Assembly (NCBI GenBank): GCA_028551475.1
Contig: CM052355.1
Coordinates: 24,269,580 to 24,333,579, forward strand
DNA from: Casuarina equisetifolia
Taxonomy: Eukaryota > Streptophyta > Magnoliopsida > Fagales > Casuarinaceae
Direction of reading: 5' to 3'
DNA length: 64,000 nt
Both the position numbers and the translations under genes were made by a program. This document shows positions 1 to 12,207 of the stretch, in pieces (position 1 is the first letter of the stretch; the number at the start of each line of letters is the position of its first letter). The notes beneath the pieces are model-generated. The model did no database searches. It saw only the letters and a list, made by a program, of their open reading frames with translations, and was not told where the DNA came from.

Positions 1-1349
1 GAAATATCAGACTACATTTATCGCATGAGGATAAGCTTTAATACTGGAACTTCTAATACTAAGGCATCAAATTAGGCTGCCTAGGCAACGCCATACTGCA
101 TTATCTTTCAATTCACACGGAAAAGTCTATCCAAGAAATAGATCGCAATAAGCAATAGTTTCAGAAACGCAAAGGAAAGCCAGCTAGATGCCCTACCAAA
201 ACCCAGCTGTAAAATAGAAGAAGGCCCTTTAAGAACGCACGGAAGCGCAGAACCTATAACTATCACGTATCTTGTTCTTACTTGCAACCACCAGATTCCA
301 CCTTCAACAGACTCAACCACAAGCCCGTTGTAAAGAAAAAGGCAAAATTGAAACAAGTAAAATAAAAATAAGAAGAAATTTTTTTTATGGAGAAACCCAA
401 CTTGAGATTTGAATTATACATTGAAATGCAACCTTCTACTTGGTGGGTAAGTCGATTTAGCAAGATGGTAAGTCAAGAAGCAAACAAAATGGTTTGAAAA
501 AATTAGTGAATGGCTACATTTGAAGTCTTCTGCAGAAAAGATTAGTGAATATTGAGTTAATGTCATTTTCGTAATTAAGTTGTGCCAATATAAAGAAGAA
601 GTTAAGAAAGATTATACAGGATCCGTTCCTTCTTGAGCTACAGCTTCAATTAGAGTTTTTTTTTTTTTTTTCCGGTCAAGAAATTTTCCCTAGGGTCGTC
701 ATTTCTTTTTCCCATTCTATATTCTGAGTGAGTCTTTAAAATTCATTACAAATGGTATTGCGGTAATGCCATTAGTTAGTATGTCTTTGCTTGACCTTGC
801 ATAACCTGTTGCAGGAAGAAACGGGGAAGAAGGGGGCAACCTTGACACTGTGTTGGAAATTACTAATGTCTTGAGAACTCAAAGCAAACACAAAACACAA
901 AACGGATCATTGCTTCCCATCCTCCTCAATCACTTTTCTTAAATTAAGGAATAGCTCGTCTAGAAGTAATTGTTGTGGTTCAGTGAGAATATGAAAACTA
1001 GGAAATGATAGTCGTTTCATGAACACTACTCGTGGAGGATACAAGTACCTGGAGAGCCTTCCAATAGCTTTAGCGAGTGTAACTAATCTAAAAGTTCACA
1101 CCTATGGAATTGGGTATAATTATGTTATATTAATCACTTATTCTCAAGTACTATACGATATGAAACTTCACTTCACATTCGCACAAGTATACTCCAGCCA
1201 TTCACGATTAATGGATGTGCAATTAGCTACAACCAATCCAAAAATTAATGAACAAACCAAAAAAAAAATCTCCCAATATTGAGTATGCTTAACAGGATAT
1301 TACCAATGACCCGAGAATTAGTCTCTACAAGAGTTTTACTCACCTTGAG
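1..1349. other. Flanking region without a recognisable gene
   Basis: No ORF here resembles a known family on either strand. A poly-T run lies near 658-670. The part just left of 1350 would be the 3' UTR and downstream flank of the minus-strand acidic-repeat gene. Confidence 0.5.
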
Positions 1350-2961
1350 TTATCTATCAGAGCGGCGCAGAACTTCGAAAAGTCCACAACAACTTCTCCA
1401 AGAAGTTGGTTGCAGAGGGCGTCGTGACACGGAGATAATATGCTGTCAAGAAATTTGAAGCAGGCAAGCAGCCATTCCATCAGAGAATTGGAAAGATTAG
1501 AAAAAATCAAGATAGAAATTCAGAAACCATTAGATCTAGTCCTGTGGCGCTAACCGGATTTCCTGTGCTATTATGAATCTCAGTGTTGCTGCGTTCTTCA
1601 CCAGCATTACTTATTTCAACGACCGGGGCATCATCCAACAGCTGCAATGAATCATTGGCGTTTTCCTGTGGTGCCCCATTGACACCACTTGATGGATTCC
1701 TGACAGAATCATCTGAAGCCAGCAATTTCGTTTCCTCAATTCCCCTTGAGACCACGTCTGTTGCCACACGAGGAGTTCCACTATTCCCATCAACGTTCAG
1801 CAATGCTGTTTCCTCAATACCTTTGGTTGCGGTATTTTTTTGAGTCTCAGGGGAACCATTTATCTCATCTGAAGAAAGCAAATTTGTTTCCTTAATAGTC
1901 TTGTACACAGTACTTTTTACAATCTCAGATGAACCATTTGTCCCATCCGGGGAAAGCAAATTTGTTTCCTCAATAGACTTGGACACAGTATTCTTCACAA
2001 TCTCAGATGAACCATTTACCTTATCTGAAGAAAGCAAATTTGTTCCCTCAATAGACCTGGACACAGTATTTTTCACAATCTCAGCTGAACCATTTATCCC
2101 ATATGAAGAAAGCAAATTTGTTTCTTCAGTCACCTTTACCTCCTCGCTAGGCACAACAGAAGAAATTCGATCTGTTTCATGATAAGATAGGGACACTTTC
2201 TCCTCCTTTTCCTTTGTTTCCAGTCCTATTGAATTCTCAACTATTTCTTCTATATCTTGATTGAAATCCTTAGTAGGAAACAGAACAGGCTCAACATACT
2301 CAGTAACTGAGTCAGAAACCTCTTTTTCCTTCTCTAACTTCCCTGAGTCAGCTTCCTCAGAACTCTTCTCATCGGGTACTTCCTCTTTGTCAAAACTGCT
2401 ACTCTTCAAACCGGAATCATCAACAGACTTAGAATTCCCATCAATAACAATTTCGCTCACGGAATCGATCACAGCTTTGATCTCTTCACCATCCTCCGTC
2501 CCCACCTCCTTATCTTCAGCCATGGATTCCACTTTCTTACTCTCATCTAACTTTCCGTCGGAAGATTCAACCCAACTTTGCACTTCCCCACTGTCTTCCG
2601 GTGAATCTAATTTCTGGGTCTCTTCAATTTTGCCGTTTGAAGGTTCCTCCATTTTGTTATCACTTTCAGAAATCACTGATACAGCAGACAAAGTATAGCC
2701 TTCTTTTACTTCCTCTTCTCCAACTAAAACATGCCGATCACTCTCATCTACTTCCTTCTTACTCCCTTGAACTCCTGTACCAGTACGTCACAATGAATAA
2801 TAAAAAACACAAAAGAAGATAGGTAATAAATCAGTCAAAACTCCAAGACTCTACAGATGCCACCAAGAAGGGAAAAAAAAAATAGTATAACTAACAAATC
2901 TATTACCTTGACGTTGAAAATTACGTACGGAATGGTGGGTCGGAATTGTGGTGCTTTTCAT
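1350..2961 (-). CDS. Acidic 26-residue-repeat protein, unknown function, three exons
   Basis: I do not recognise a function. Proposed exons in transcript order are 2961-2907, 2774-1528 and 1442-1350, joined at GT-AG sites and giving about 464 residues. Exon 1 supplies the only good ATG (MKSTTIPTHHSV); the large exon opens at its acceptor without its own ATG. The central part is rich in Glu, Asp and Ser, with five to six 26-residue repeats (consensus near ETNLLSSDxxNGSSEIVKNT). The short last exon encodes HIISVSRRPLQPTSW followed by RSCCGLFEVLRRSDR and stop. I believe similar tails occur in uncharacterised plant proteins, but could not check. An alternative is read-through at 1528 to a stop at 1507 (SEFLS end). 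A second phase-0 donor about 38 bases upstream is equally possible. The protein is probably largely disordered. Confidence 0.6.
1700..2136 (-). repeat. 78-bp (26-codon) in-frame tandem repeats
   Basis: Five full units and a partial one lie within the acidic gene. Each starts at ETNLL or a variant (GTNLL, ETALL, ETKLL). The period is 78 bp, so the frame is kept; divergence rises toward the C-terminal end. Confidence 0.85.
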
Positions 2962-5900
2962 TTTCTTGACAGCCTTTATTGCTTTCCGTCTCTTTGAAAC
3001 TGTTCTTGAAGGCATGGCTGACTGGTTGCTGTACAGAGAACGGTGGATACAAGAAAGGTCCCTCCCGTCTTACTCTTTCGGGGACTTGGTACTTAATGGA
3101 ATATTTTGAAATTCAAGCGGTGAGGGAGGGAATGCTTTTTGCTTGGCCCCCGGAAAAGACGAATTTAGAAAAACGGCTACAGAGAAGTCGGCAACTGTAT
3201 TATAATATTAAAAAAAAAGACATAAAAAGTTGGAGTAATTAAACATAAAATTATTTCATGTTGAGACTTAATATATTCAAGTATAGGATTATAATTCACT
3301 AAAATTGTATATTAGTTAGCACTCTTATGCCAATCAATAATATTTAAATTCATAATGTTCATTAATTGTAATGCTAATTTATTTATACACATATATAATT
3401 TTTATTTTTTCACTCACACGCTGCTGAGGGAAGGAGGAGTCAAATCCCTAACTATTAATTTAGGGACAAGCATATGATATAGCTTTAGTTAATACTTTAT
3501 CTCTCTTATTTTTTTTTTTATTTTTCTAAAATATATGTAAATATTAAATGAAAAAGCATATTATATAGAAAAATATGTGGTTCAATTACATGTATAGTTT
3601 TTGGTTTCTACAATAGTCAACATAGGCATCTTCCTTTGGTCAACAAAAGTCTTTTAGTCATCAGTAAGTACCAACTACAGCTAATAGCATGCATTGTTTA
3701 AAATCTCTTAATATTAAGTGTAATATTTCTACAAGTACATACTGCCCCAATAGAATACACAATGAGCTGTAGAACTTGATGAACACTTCAAATTAGTATT
3801 CAAATCAAAAGCTTAGACTGAAATGAACAAATTAACTTAGTTGCTGACAGTTAGCTTTCTACGAGATGCTCCCTATTTAAATCGGCCCATGTGTCCTACA
3901 TTCATTGTTTTGTCAAAAATGTCAATTAAAGGATGATTATATTAAGTGGGGGGTCAATTGTTAGTGACATTGACATTAGCGTCGGACATGGCCCCTATAA
4001 TAATAAACACATAAATTAGAATAAAATTACTCAACCCCTATAGACTTATCATTTTACAAATAAAGGAGAATGATTAATGATTTACAAGTTTGATTTTTTA
4101 GACATTTATTTTGAGTCAGTACCAACCCTCAAACTTTTTTTCCGTTGACCAACTCTTGAAGTCTTAACCTGGGGATACGAGCCTCTATCCAGTACGAGAT
4201 CATGCATGGCATACATAATCAGAATAATGGAATTACAACTTTGGGGCCCCTAATTTGGAACTTCCTTAGAATATAGATTATGCATTTTTAACTGTTATTT
4301 TGTTTGAAATGCGTATAATTTTCTCATAATTGTCGAGTAGAGGTGTTGTCTGTCTCCATATGAATCGATGCCAATGCATCCATTGAATTAGTTCTCTGTC
4401 CATCACAATCAACCCCTCGACAGCTTTGATGAGATTTATAAATTAATTCTCTAAGTGCGTTGGATTAGTCCGATGATAACACCCCCAAAGAGACGAGCGC
4501 CGCACGATGTTCCCTAATTGAGAAGGTAGAGGATGCTTCCACCAGCCAATGTTAGATACGAAAGACCGGGCCCCACTGTACTGTCATCGTTTCAAGGTCA
4601 CGAAGCTTCAAGTGGGTTCGATATATCCTCCAGTAAAAGTTGGGGAGCAAGTCGACTGAGTTGAGAGTTAAGAGATGCCAAGTGAAAAAATTAAAAATTA
4701 AAAAAAATTAAAAAAAAATTAAAAAAAAAAAGTTCAAGTAAGGAGCGATGAGAACAGCCAAAAGGCTACATTCTTATATTATATTAGAAAAAGATTTTAT
4801 ACTACTTTTAAGTTATCTAAATTTTATTTTAAAAAATTTTTCATGCAAAAAAATTCACTTTATTGTAAATGTTAATTTTGAAGTAATGTTATGTTTAAGT
4901 GCAGCACTCGTTTGTTTGTAAATAAATATTCTTGTTTGAGAATTTAATTTATAAAAAGATATAAATCCAATAACCTCAAATCAATTTTTAGTTAGAATTT
5001 GATTAACAAAATCAACTTGGCCACGTAGAAATTAAGTCATTTGTGCGTGTGGAAGAGAATCTGTGTAGTGTAGCATATTTGAAAGCAGTAGGGTAGCTGT
5101 AAACACAGTACAGCAGGCCAAAACAAAGCAAATAACTGACGCAACAGCTCGGAGATGTCAGTCGAGGTTCGCCACGTGACGGCAACGTAAAACGCAAAAA
5201 ATCTAAACAGAGGGCAAAGATGTTGGGAATTGGGAATTGTGTCAACCGATGGCTTAGGAAGGATCTGCACATATGGGGTAGGAGCCTTGATAAGAAGCCA
5301 AACTGAACGTGTCATTCTCTATAAAAGTCATTGCGTGTGAAAAATAGAGACCATATCCGCAAGCATTGTAATCCACTTGTCCTTAGTCAATGAACCGAAA
5401 CTTTAAGAGATACTTATGATGATGTAGATATGAATGTAAAAATATGCCCCTTATGACCATTACAGACTGTGGTGGACTTGAGTTAAAGTGGTTCAAAAAT
5501 GGGAAATGGAAGTTTACATCTTATTACCGGTCATGAAGCTTCGATTTTAGCCTGATGTTCTCTTACCTGCATCTTTCACTATCAACAGGCACTCACCAAG
5601 CCAGCAAGAACTTTAGTTTACATTTTCTAGTCAAGCACAAAAATCGAGTCCTACAACTTTTCAACAGCAACATCATTCTAGCTTCTTCAATTGCAATGTC
5701 ATCAAATTCACCAGATCTGATAAATTAGCTGATCAGAGATTAAAACAAACTATACCCAAATTAAACTCACTATTCCAAAGGTATGTCTAGCAAAAGTAAG
5801 CTCAAAACTAAATTTACCCAAAATATACGATACAAATGCTACAAACACATGCTACTGAAGCAAGCTCAAAGGCATAAGTAGCGCCTCATTCAAACGGATG

Positions 5901-5984
5901 GAATAGCTCTGCCTGATTTAATGTTTCATATCAGAATAGCTGAAGTGACAGCAAAGGATTAATTGATACCAAATTGATAAAGAC
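2962..5984. other. AT-rich intergenic region
   Basis: No convincing coding sequence. There are A-rich low-complexity runs at 4680-4730. Short ORFs on the minus strand at 5012-5315 do not resemble known proteins. CACGTG-type elements occur near 5172. Confidence 0.5.
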
Positions 5985-6510
5985 CGCAGGCTATTGGCAT
6001 ATATTACTTTATTACCTGTTCTGTCTGGACAAGTTAAATTATTAAATAAATAGGTCAAACAGTTCGTTAAGAAGACAATAGAAAACATGGCTGAATCGTT
6101 CATTTTAAACTTCTGTCTATATATCATTCCTTGGATCATCAAGTTCTTGGATGATAAAATCTGCATCTATGAAACTGCCGTGCATAACTGAATCACAGTA
6201 TGGATGCATAAGAGAACTTCAGAATACAAAGGGAATTTTAGCCAAATAAACAGATGGTCAAAAAAAGAACAACAAACTGTAATTTGAGGTCTGAGGGCAG
6301 GTCGTATTATGGGCAAGCATATTGAAGTGGCATGCATGAATAAGTGTTAAAACAGTGTCAACAAGAGTACGTTGATGATTTGTTAGTCCACTAAGTAGTA
6401 ACCATTTCGCCTCTGTATTCTATCATCATATTGTGAGCCTTGAATTTTGACTGCCACAAATAGCAAAAAGACTAAGGGTTTTAGACAAGGCACTCATTCG
6501 AACGACGCTA
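5985..6510. repeat. Copy A of a divergent duplicated noncoding segment
   Basis: Similar in order to 7221-7895. Shared landmarks include TATTACCT, GTCAAACAGTTC, GAAAACAT.GCTGA, CAAATAAACA, GCAAGCATATT, a TAAGGGTTTT..CAAGGCA block and GATCATATTCAG. The GATCATATTCAG block falls in a different order in the two copies. No coding potential seen. Confidence 0.6.
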
Positions 6511-7220
6511 CTGATAAAGATCATATTCAGTCTCTACTCTATTAGTGGCCTTTTCAATTACACAGTATGGCTTCACATAGACAAGCTTATTGGGGGGGAA
6601 TAGTCTGCCATTTTGAAGCAGAATATGAAACAATAAGGAGAATGCATTCAAGTGATCAAAAGTTCCAGTATCGAAGTAAAACAACATAGAGCACTAAGTT
6701 ACAAAATTAACCACTCCATATTTATATTACAAAAGAAAGAGGTTGGCAATGTCAAATTAGCAAAAATTTCACGATTCCTGCAAGAGAAAGGACTATGCAA
6801 TGGATGTTTAAAACTAAGTCTTCCAGCCAACGGCTAATCCCTCCCATTAAATCTATGTCATCCTTTCTAATGCTTCAGTTTTAATGCTTCACTAGAATCT
6901 AAACTAATAGAGTAAACCGATATCTAGGAGACCAACAGATGACCTATGTTTTGCCGTCTTATTATTAGTTTTAACTATGATTTCTTATTTCAAAGTCAGA
7001 ACACAGATTTCACAACCTGTGAAACTCAAGTTAGACCAACAAAAGGAATCCCAAAGCCAATGTTGCTCACGATATATATTACAATAACATGACATCCGGA
7101 AGTGAGCATCAAGCCCAAAGTCCCAGAAGAAATTCGTCAACCAGATGGAGTAGTTACCAAATGGCTGGAGACACCAGAAGGCCGTAGGTTGAAATTAACT
7201 GCATCAATTGCAAAAGATCA

Positions 7221-7895
7221 ATTTTGCTATAGTATACATATTTTATTACCTCTTCTCCCTTGGTCAATTTTATCGTGAATATGCTAAATAAGTCAAACAG
7301 TTCAGCTAAACAAAAAGAGAAAACATAGCTGAGTTCTTCACATTTAATTACATGCATCATATCATTCAAAGAGTCAAATAATTGGATCACCTAAGCATCG
7401 TATCATTCAAAGAGTCGAATAATTGGATCACCTAACTCTTGGTTTAGAAAAGGCATATCTGTCAGAAATTAACTGTTCCTTCAGTTGGGACTGCTATATA
7501 CGGTAACTGAATTACAACTGGATGCGAAAGAGAACATTTTAAAGAAACAGGATTTTCTTCCAAATAAACACATGCTTTAAGAAAAGGCATGAACAAGAAA
7601 TAGAAATTTGAAGTCTTAGTGAAATCATATCTACGCAAAGTTTAGAAGCAAGCATATTGTAGCGGCATGGAGAAATGAGTTGTTAGTCATAGTTTGTGTC
7701 AGCAAGTCCCGTTCACTAGGGAGTTGCCAATAAACTAGAAGTGACAATTCTTGTGTGTTCTTTGATCATATTCAGGTACCATGCTTTTAAATAGCAACAG
7801 ATAGCAAACAGCATAATACTGAGTTTTCAGGACAATAGCAGCAGGAGAGCGACAGCAACTGTAAGGGTTTTGGTCAAGGCATAGATTTATAATGT
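7221..7895. repeat. Copy B of the divergent duplicated segment
   Basis: Matches 5985-6510 at an offset of about 1.24 kb, growing to about 1.32 kb after an internal 41-bp tandem duplication (7354-7435). It lies downstream of the minus-strand RSL1D1 gene. Confidence 0.6.
7354..7435. repeat. 41-bp tandem duplication
   Basis: The unit at 7354-7394 is repeated at 7395-7435 with two substitutions. Both begin GCATC and end GGATCACCTAA. Confidence 0.9.
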
Positions 7896-8254
7896 CAGAT
7901 CGTGAAGGCCACCTTTTCCTTCAGTTTCAAAAAATGTCACTTTTTCCTTCAGTTCCATACGATAAAAGTTTACGCAAAACCACATAAAAGGAATTTTTCC
8001 CCCATTTTGCATTGCAATAAAAACAAAAAGAAAAACACATTCGTGAAAAATCGAAGTTCCATTACAAAAGTAAGACAAAAGCAAATCTTCTTAATGAAAT
8101 TACCAGAAGAGTGGTTAGTAATGTCGACAAGCATCTTTTCATAGTCTAAGACAAAGCAAGAACTTAAGACAGAACACTATGTATAAGATACTCAATACAA
8201 AATCTTCCAGAGGACAAGTTACCATCTCTTGCTTCTCTGGTCGTTTAAATTGAA

Positions 8255-9574
8255 TTACTCGGCTGCTTTCTTGCTTTTCTTAGCCTTGACCTTTGTCTCT
8301 CCATTCTTCAACTTCATCCCTCCACTCTTCTTAGCCTTCTCTCCAGCAGACTCCTCTTCAACAGGGAACCCAACCTTCCTTTTCTTCAAACCATCTTCTG
8401 TCTTTCCCTTTGTAGACAGATCTCTCTTCTCTGTAAGACCATCTTTATTCTTCAATTTTCCGATCTTCTTCACGCCTTTTGACTTACCGGAAACCTTTTC
8501 TTCAGCCTTGTTCCCCTTTCTGCTTTTCTTACTGACTAATTTACCAGCATCCATTTCACCATTCTCACCATCCTCTCCTTCACGAACATCCCCATCCTCA
8601 ATCTTATCAGTTCCCATCTCATCTTCATCCAACACCTCACCGACAATCCCGTCCATGTACCTGACTTCATGAATCCTTCCCCTCCTCTTCCCCAAACTTT
8701 CACCCTTCTTCCCCTCATCCTGACCAACCTCTTCACCCTTCTCCTTCTCCTTCCCCTTCCCCTTCCCCTTTTCCATCTCCTCCTCCTTCACTCCCTCAAT
8801 CCTCAACTTCACATCCGGCACGGCCTGGTACAACGGCAATGCCAACGAGTCCAGCAACTTCAGATGCAAGGACCTCACACCCCCCCACTTCCGGGGCACA
8901 ATCTCCGCAACCCCATTGATCGCAGCCGTCACATTCTCCATTATTTCCTCCTTCTCCATACTCAACCTTGCAACCTTCACCACACTACAAGTCCCTGTCT
9001 TCAAGAACAACAGCGCCGAAGAGCAGACCCTCTCAATCTGTTCCTTCCAATTCTTGTGCGTCAAGTTCACCGGCACCGGAATCTTCTTCTTCTTATAAAA
9101 GTGCTTCCCCAACAATCCAGGCAAGAGTGGCACAATCCGCTTGTCCGCAAGGAACATGTCGTACGAATCGCATAGCTTCCTCTTCGCCTCAAATGGGCGA
9201 TAGTCCGATTTGAGCTTGGACAACTTGAGGACCTTGGAGACGGGTATTTTCTCTGATTCGATCTTCGATTTGGCGGAAGCCTTGTTGAGATTGGAGTGAG
9301 GGCGATCATCGACGATGAGGCAGAGTTCCTGGGACAGTTGGGGGTTCTGTAGGGCGTGCGGGACTGGGATTTTGTATGGGTTCGTGCGAGTCTGTGAAGG
9401 GATTTTCTTAAGAGTGACTACGAGGTAGAAGTATTCCTCGTGCTCCAGGAGCTGGGGCTTTAGGCTCTCCGACTTGGAATTTCTCCACTTGAGGAGTGCA
9501 TGTACGGCTTTTTCAATGGTCTTGGGGCTGACCCTGGACGTCGCCGGTGGTGCGTTCTGGTTGCTCATTGCCAT
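8255..9574 (-). CDS. RSL1D1: Ribosomal L1 domain-containing nucleolar protein (RSL1D1-like)
   Basis: Single-exon gene of 439 residues. Residues about 15-215 form the L1p/L10e fold (KTIEKAVHALLKW near the N terminus; KIPVPVNLTHKNWKEQIE and SSALLFLKTGTC in the second half). About 180 C-terminal residues are Lys/Glu-rich, with nuclear and nucleolar localisation-type basic clusters. Members act in ribosome biogenesis in the nucleolus; they are not structural ribosomal proteins. The start is the ATG at 9574 (MAMSNQNAPP). Extension to 9583 would require a GTG start. The 5' flank carries an (ATT)n run. The 3' UTR probably lies at about 8160-8254. Open throughout, no damage seen. A homologue (At3g58660/At2g42650, from memory) sits in the Arabidopsis blocks that share other genes of this window. 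Confidence 0.92.
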   Translation of the reverse strand: MAMSNQNAPPATSRVSPKTIEKAVHALLKWRNSKSESLKPQLLEHEEYFYLVVTLKKIPSQTRTNPYKIPVPHALQNPQLSQELCLIVDDRPHSNLNKASAKSKIESEKIPVSKVLKLSKLKSDYRPFEAKRKLCDSYDMFLADKRIVPLLPGLLGKHFYKKKKIPVPVNLTHKNWKEQIERVCSSALLFLKTGTCSVVKVARLSMEKEEIMENVTAAINGVAEIVPRKWGGVRSLHLKLLDSLALPLYQAVPDVKLRIEGVKEEEMEKGKGKGKEKEKGEEVGQDEGKKGESLGKRRGRIHEVRYMDGIVGEVLDEDEMGTDKIEDGDVREGEDGENGEMDAGKLVSKKSRKGNKAEEKVSGKSKGVKKIGKLKNKDGLTEKRDLSTKGKTEDGLKKRKVGFPVEEESAGEKAKKSGGMKLKNGETKVKAKKSKKAAE

Positions 9575-9675
9575 GGAAGCCACAGACTCTTGGGAGTTTG
9601 CGATGCCAGGGCTTAGCGAGAAGAGAAGGAAAAACTAGGGTTTTGGGGTTTTATTCGTGGGCTTTTCTTTACCTC

Positions 9676-9677
<2 letters not shown>

Positions 9678-9706
<29 letters not shown>

Positions 9707-9707
9707 T
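9678..9707. repeat. (ATT)n microsatellite
   Basis: About ten TTA/ATT units in the 5' flank of the RSL1D1-like gene. Likely length-polymorphic. Confidence 0.95.
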
Positions 9708-12207
9708 TCCCTTTTTTCTCTGTCTCCTTCTCTCTAAATCCAGACCGTTGATCATGAGAGACGTCTATAAAATCTGCCACGCCAATCAATGACTCCAACG
9801 TTATATGGAGCTATAGTTACTCTGTATTGCTATATCCGGAATTAAGATCTTAGATATGTCATCATTCTGAGACGTCCGGCCATGTGCTCTTTAGTTCGTC
9901 AATGCAGCTCTACTTTTCGTGCATCATATCCTTCCTGGGCTTGAACATATGTTTACCCAATGTGCAGCTAATTTACTATTCCAGTCTTCACCTGCAGCAT
10001 ACCATGTGGAAGGACTTCAATTTTCTAACACGTTTCAACGGTAAATTCACAACTGTAGAGGTGGTTCACAATTGGTGCCTTTAGTTTAGTTACACTGCAA
10101 GGGGCAGGAAGATGCTCTGTTTTACATACAGAGCATGCAGAATGTTGGAAGGCTGGTGAAAAGAAGGCTACTACTTACAAGTCTCCTCCTCTTGATTCAA
10201 TTTGCAAGTTTGCTTCATGTTGAAGTTTTACTCTAAGCGGTGAGGCTTAAGGAGGCATATAAAAAAGAAAAGAAATGTGAAAAGAAGCAAAATGTTGTTG
10301 AACAAAAACCAGAGAGGCAGAGAGTTGAGCTGAGTTACGTGTTTTCTTGTTGTGTTTGCTATGAGTTTTTCTTTTTAGTTCGTTTATCACACTTCTCTTG
10401 CATGTTGATTGCACAAGATCACATATTAAGATCTTTTAAGTTGCAGTTTTCAATACAAGAACCTTTGCAGAAGGGGCTTGCAACGTGCTCAAATCATTTG
10501 AACTGAGATGAGGAGACAGAAGCAAGTGATTTGGCTGTTTTTCTAAGAGTTAATCCGAGGATTCTAGCTTATATTGTTCAGTCAGCTTGAGCGTTGGCTA
10601 AAAAGGTGATCTTTTCAAGTTTTTGATTAATAAGTCTAGTTAATGGGGACTACTATATTTGATGCTGTCCTTCGCATCTATTGCATGTTTTCAAGGGATT
10701 CTGTTTAGGGCCTAGGGGTACGAACAAGCCAGGCAGAAACATTTTCTTTTTCACAGATATATTGGGTATAACAAGAGAAAAGAACATAAAACCCGAACTT
10801 ATCGCATTAAAGAGTTAGGAAAAGAAGGAACCGAACCAAAACAACAAAAAACAAAGCAACAAAAGAAAGGGACGCTATGAAATTATCTCAGTAATGTATA
10901 TGGGCATTTATATCCTAAGAATAACTACTTTGAAAAGTGGTGCTATATAAATATGTGATACCAATTACTAAACATTTTTTCTTTGAGAAAATTATCAATA
11001 AAAATACTTTTTGTGTTTTTTTATTCATGTTTGGTGGCCATTTTTAAAACTAAAAAACGAAATATGTTTCACAAGAAAGCCTATATCCGAAAATTTATTT
11101 TATAATCTCTGAAGAAAATTTTGCTTCAAAAATAGAAATTGAACATTTGGAATGTATATAGTTTTTGATAGTCATATTATGAATTGGCATATCAAATATG
11201 GATTAGATTGGAGGGGGTCTTTTGTGGAGACGAAGAAATGACATCTTGATGACTTTGTTCAAAGAAAATATGTACTTATTTTTTAAATGGGATCTTTAGC
11301 AAAAACAAAAAATGACCACATGAACAGTTTTAATAATAATCATCCTAATTAGATAACATTTAGCCATATAATCATACTAATTAGATAGAGGATAATTATA
11401 TGACTATTGTATCTTTTTTGTTGAGAATGATTGTCTATGTGATTACTATCGTACTTTTTAACTTTTAATAATTATAATTAAATCTATAATTTAGAATGAT
11501 CTTAATGACTGCTATTTGTTCCCTTAAAAATATTCTACACTAAACTTTATAAATAAAAAAAAGTTGTTTATGGATCTCATATTCACCTATTTTTCAAATC
11601 AGGACCACATGAAGACATTTAACAAAACACAGACTCGAGCTTAACTTCATGTAAATTAGACCTAAGTTTAGCTTTTTTAATTGATAATTATGCTTATTGC
11701 ATCCACATATATTAATTAGGATGTACCATGAAAATTAGGGATTGTTATTTAGCACTAAAACGATAATTTATTTCCACAGTTACTCATTTTATTTTGCTTC
11801 ATGACTTAAATGTGCTTCATGACCCATTGGTCCTTATCTGGCAAGCTACCAAGTTGGGTTTCTTTTCTATTGCAATATTTTAAACCAATTATAGATACTG
11901 AAAATCCTAGGTACACATTGATAAGGAAAATAGCGTCAAGAATCCGAAAATCCACAGGAGCAGTTTACCTTCTATTGAAAAGAACCAGCAAACAAATTTC
12001 ATACAAATTTGTCAGATTGGAAGACCTCCCGGTTTCTGACATTTTCTTGTGCAAGTGGGAAGCTTCGGTCTATATCAGGTGTCGAGGACATCATGGCACG
12101 AGTGCGGTTGTTTAAAGAGGTATGGATTGAACTGCACTACTGGCTGCCCACAGAGGTTCGTAACATTTCATATTTTGGCGATACAAAGGTACAAAAGAAG
12201 TCGCATG
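9708..12207. other. AT-rich intergenic region
   Basis: No recognisable coding sequence. The segment 10900-11800 is very AT-rich. Short ORFs at 10240-10506 and 11810-12248 lack family resemblance. Confidence 0.5.

Noticed and set aside
5012-5315. Two overlapping minus-strand ORFs
   Set aside because: No family resemblance and mutually overlapping frames; likely chance.
8669-9175. Plus-strand ORF of 168 residues
   Set aside because: Antisense shadow of the Lys/Glu-rich RSL1D1 coding sequence.
9575-9583. Longer RSL1D1 start at 9583
   Set aside because: The codon is GTG; the first ATG in frame is at 9574.
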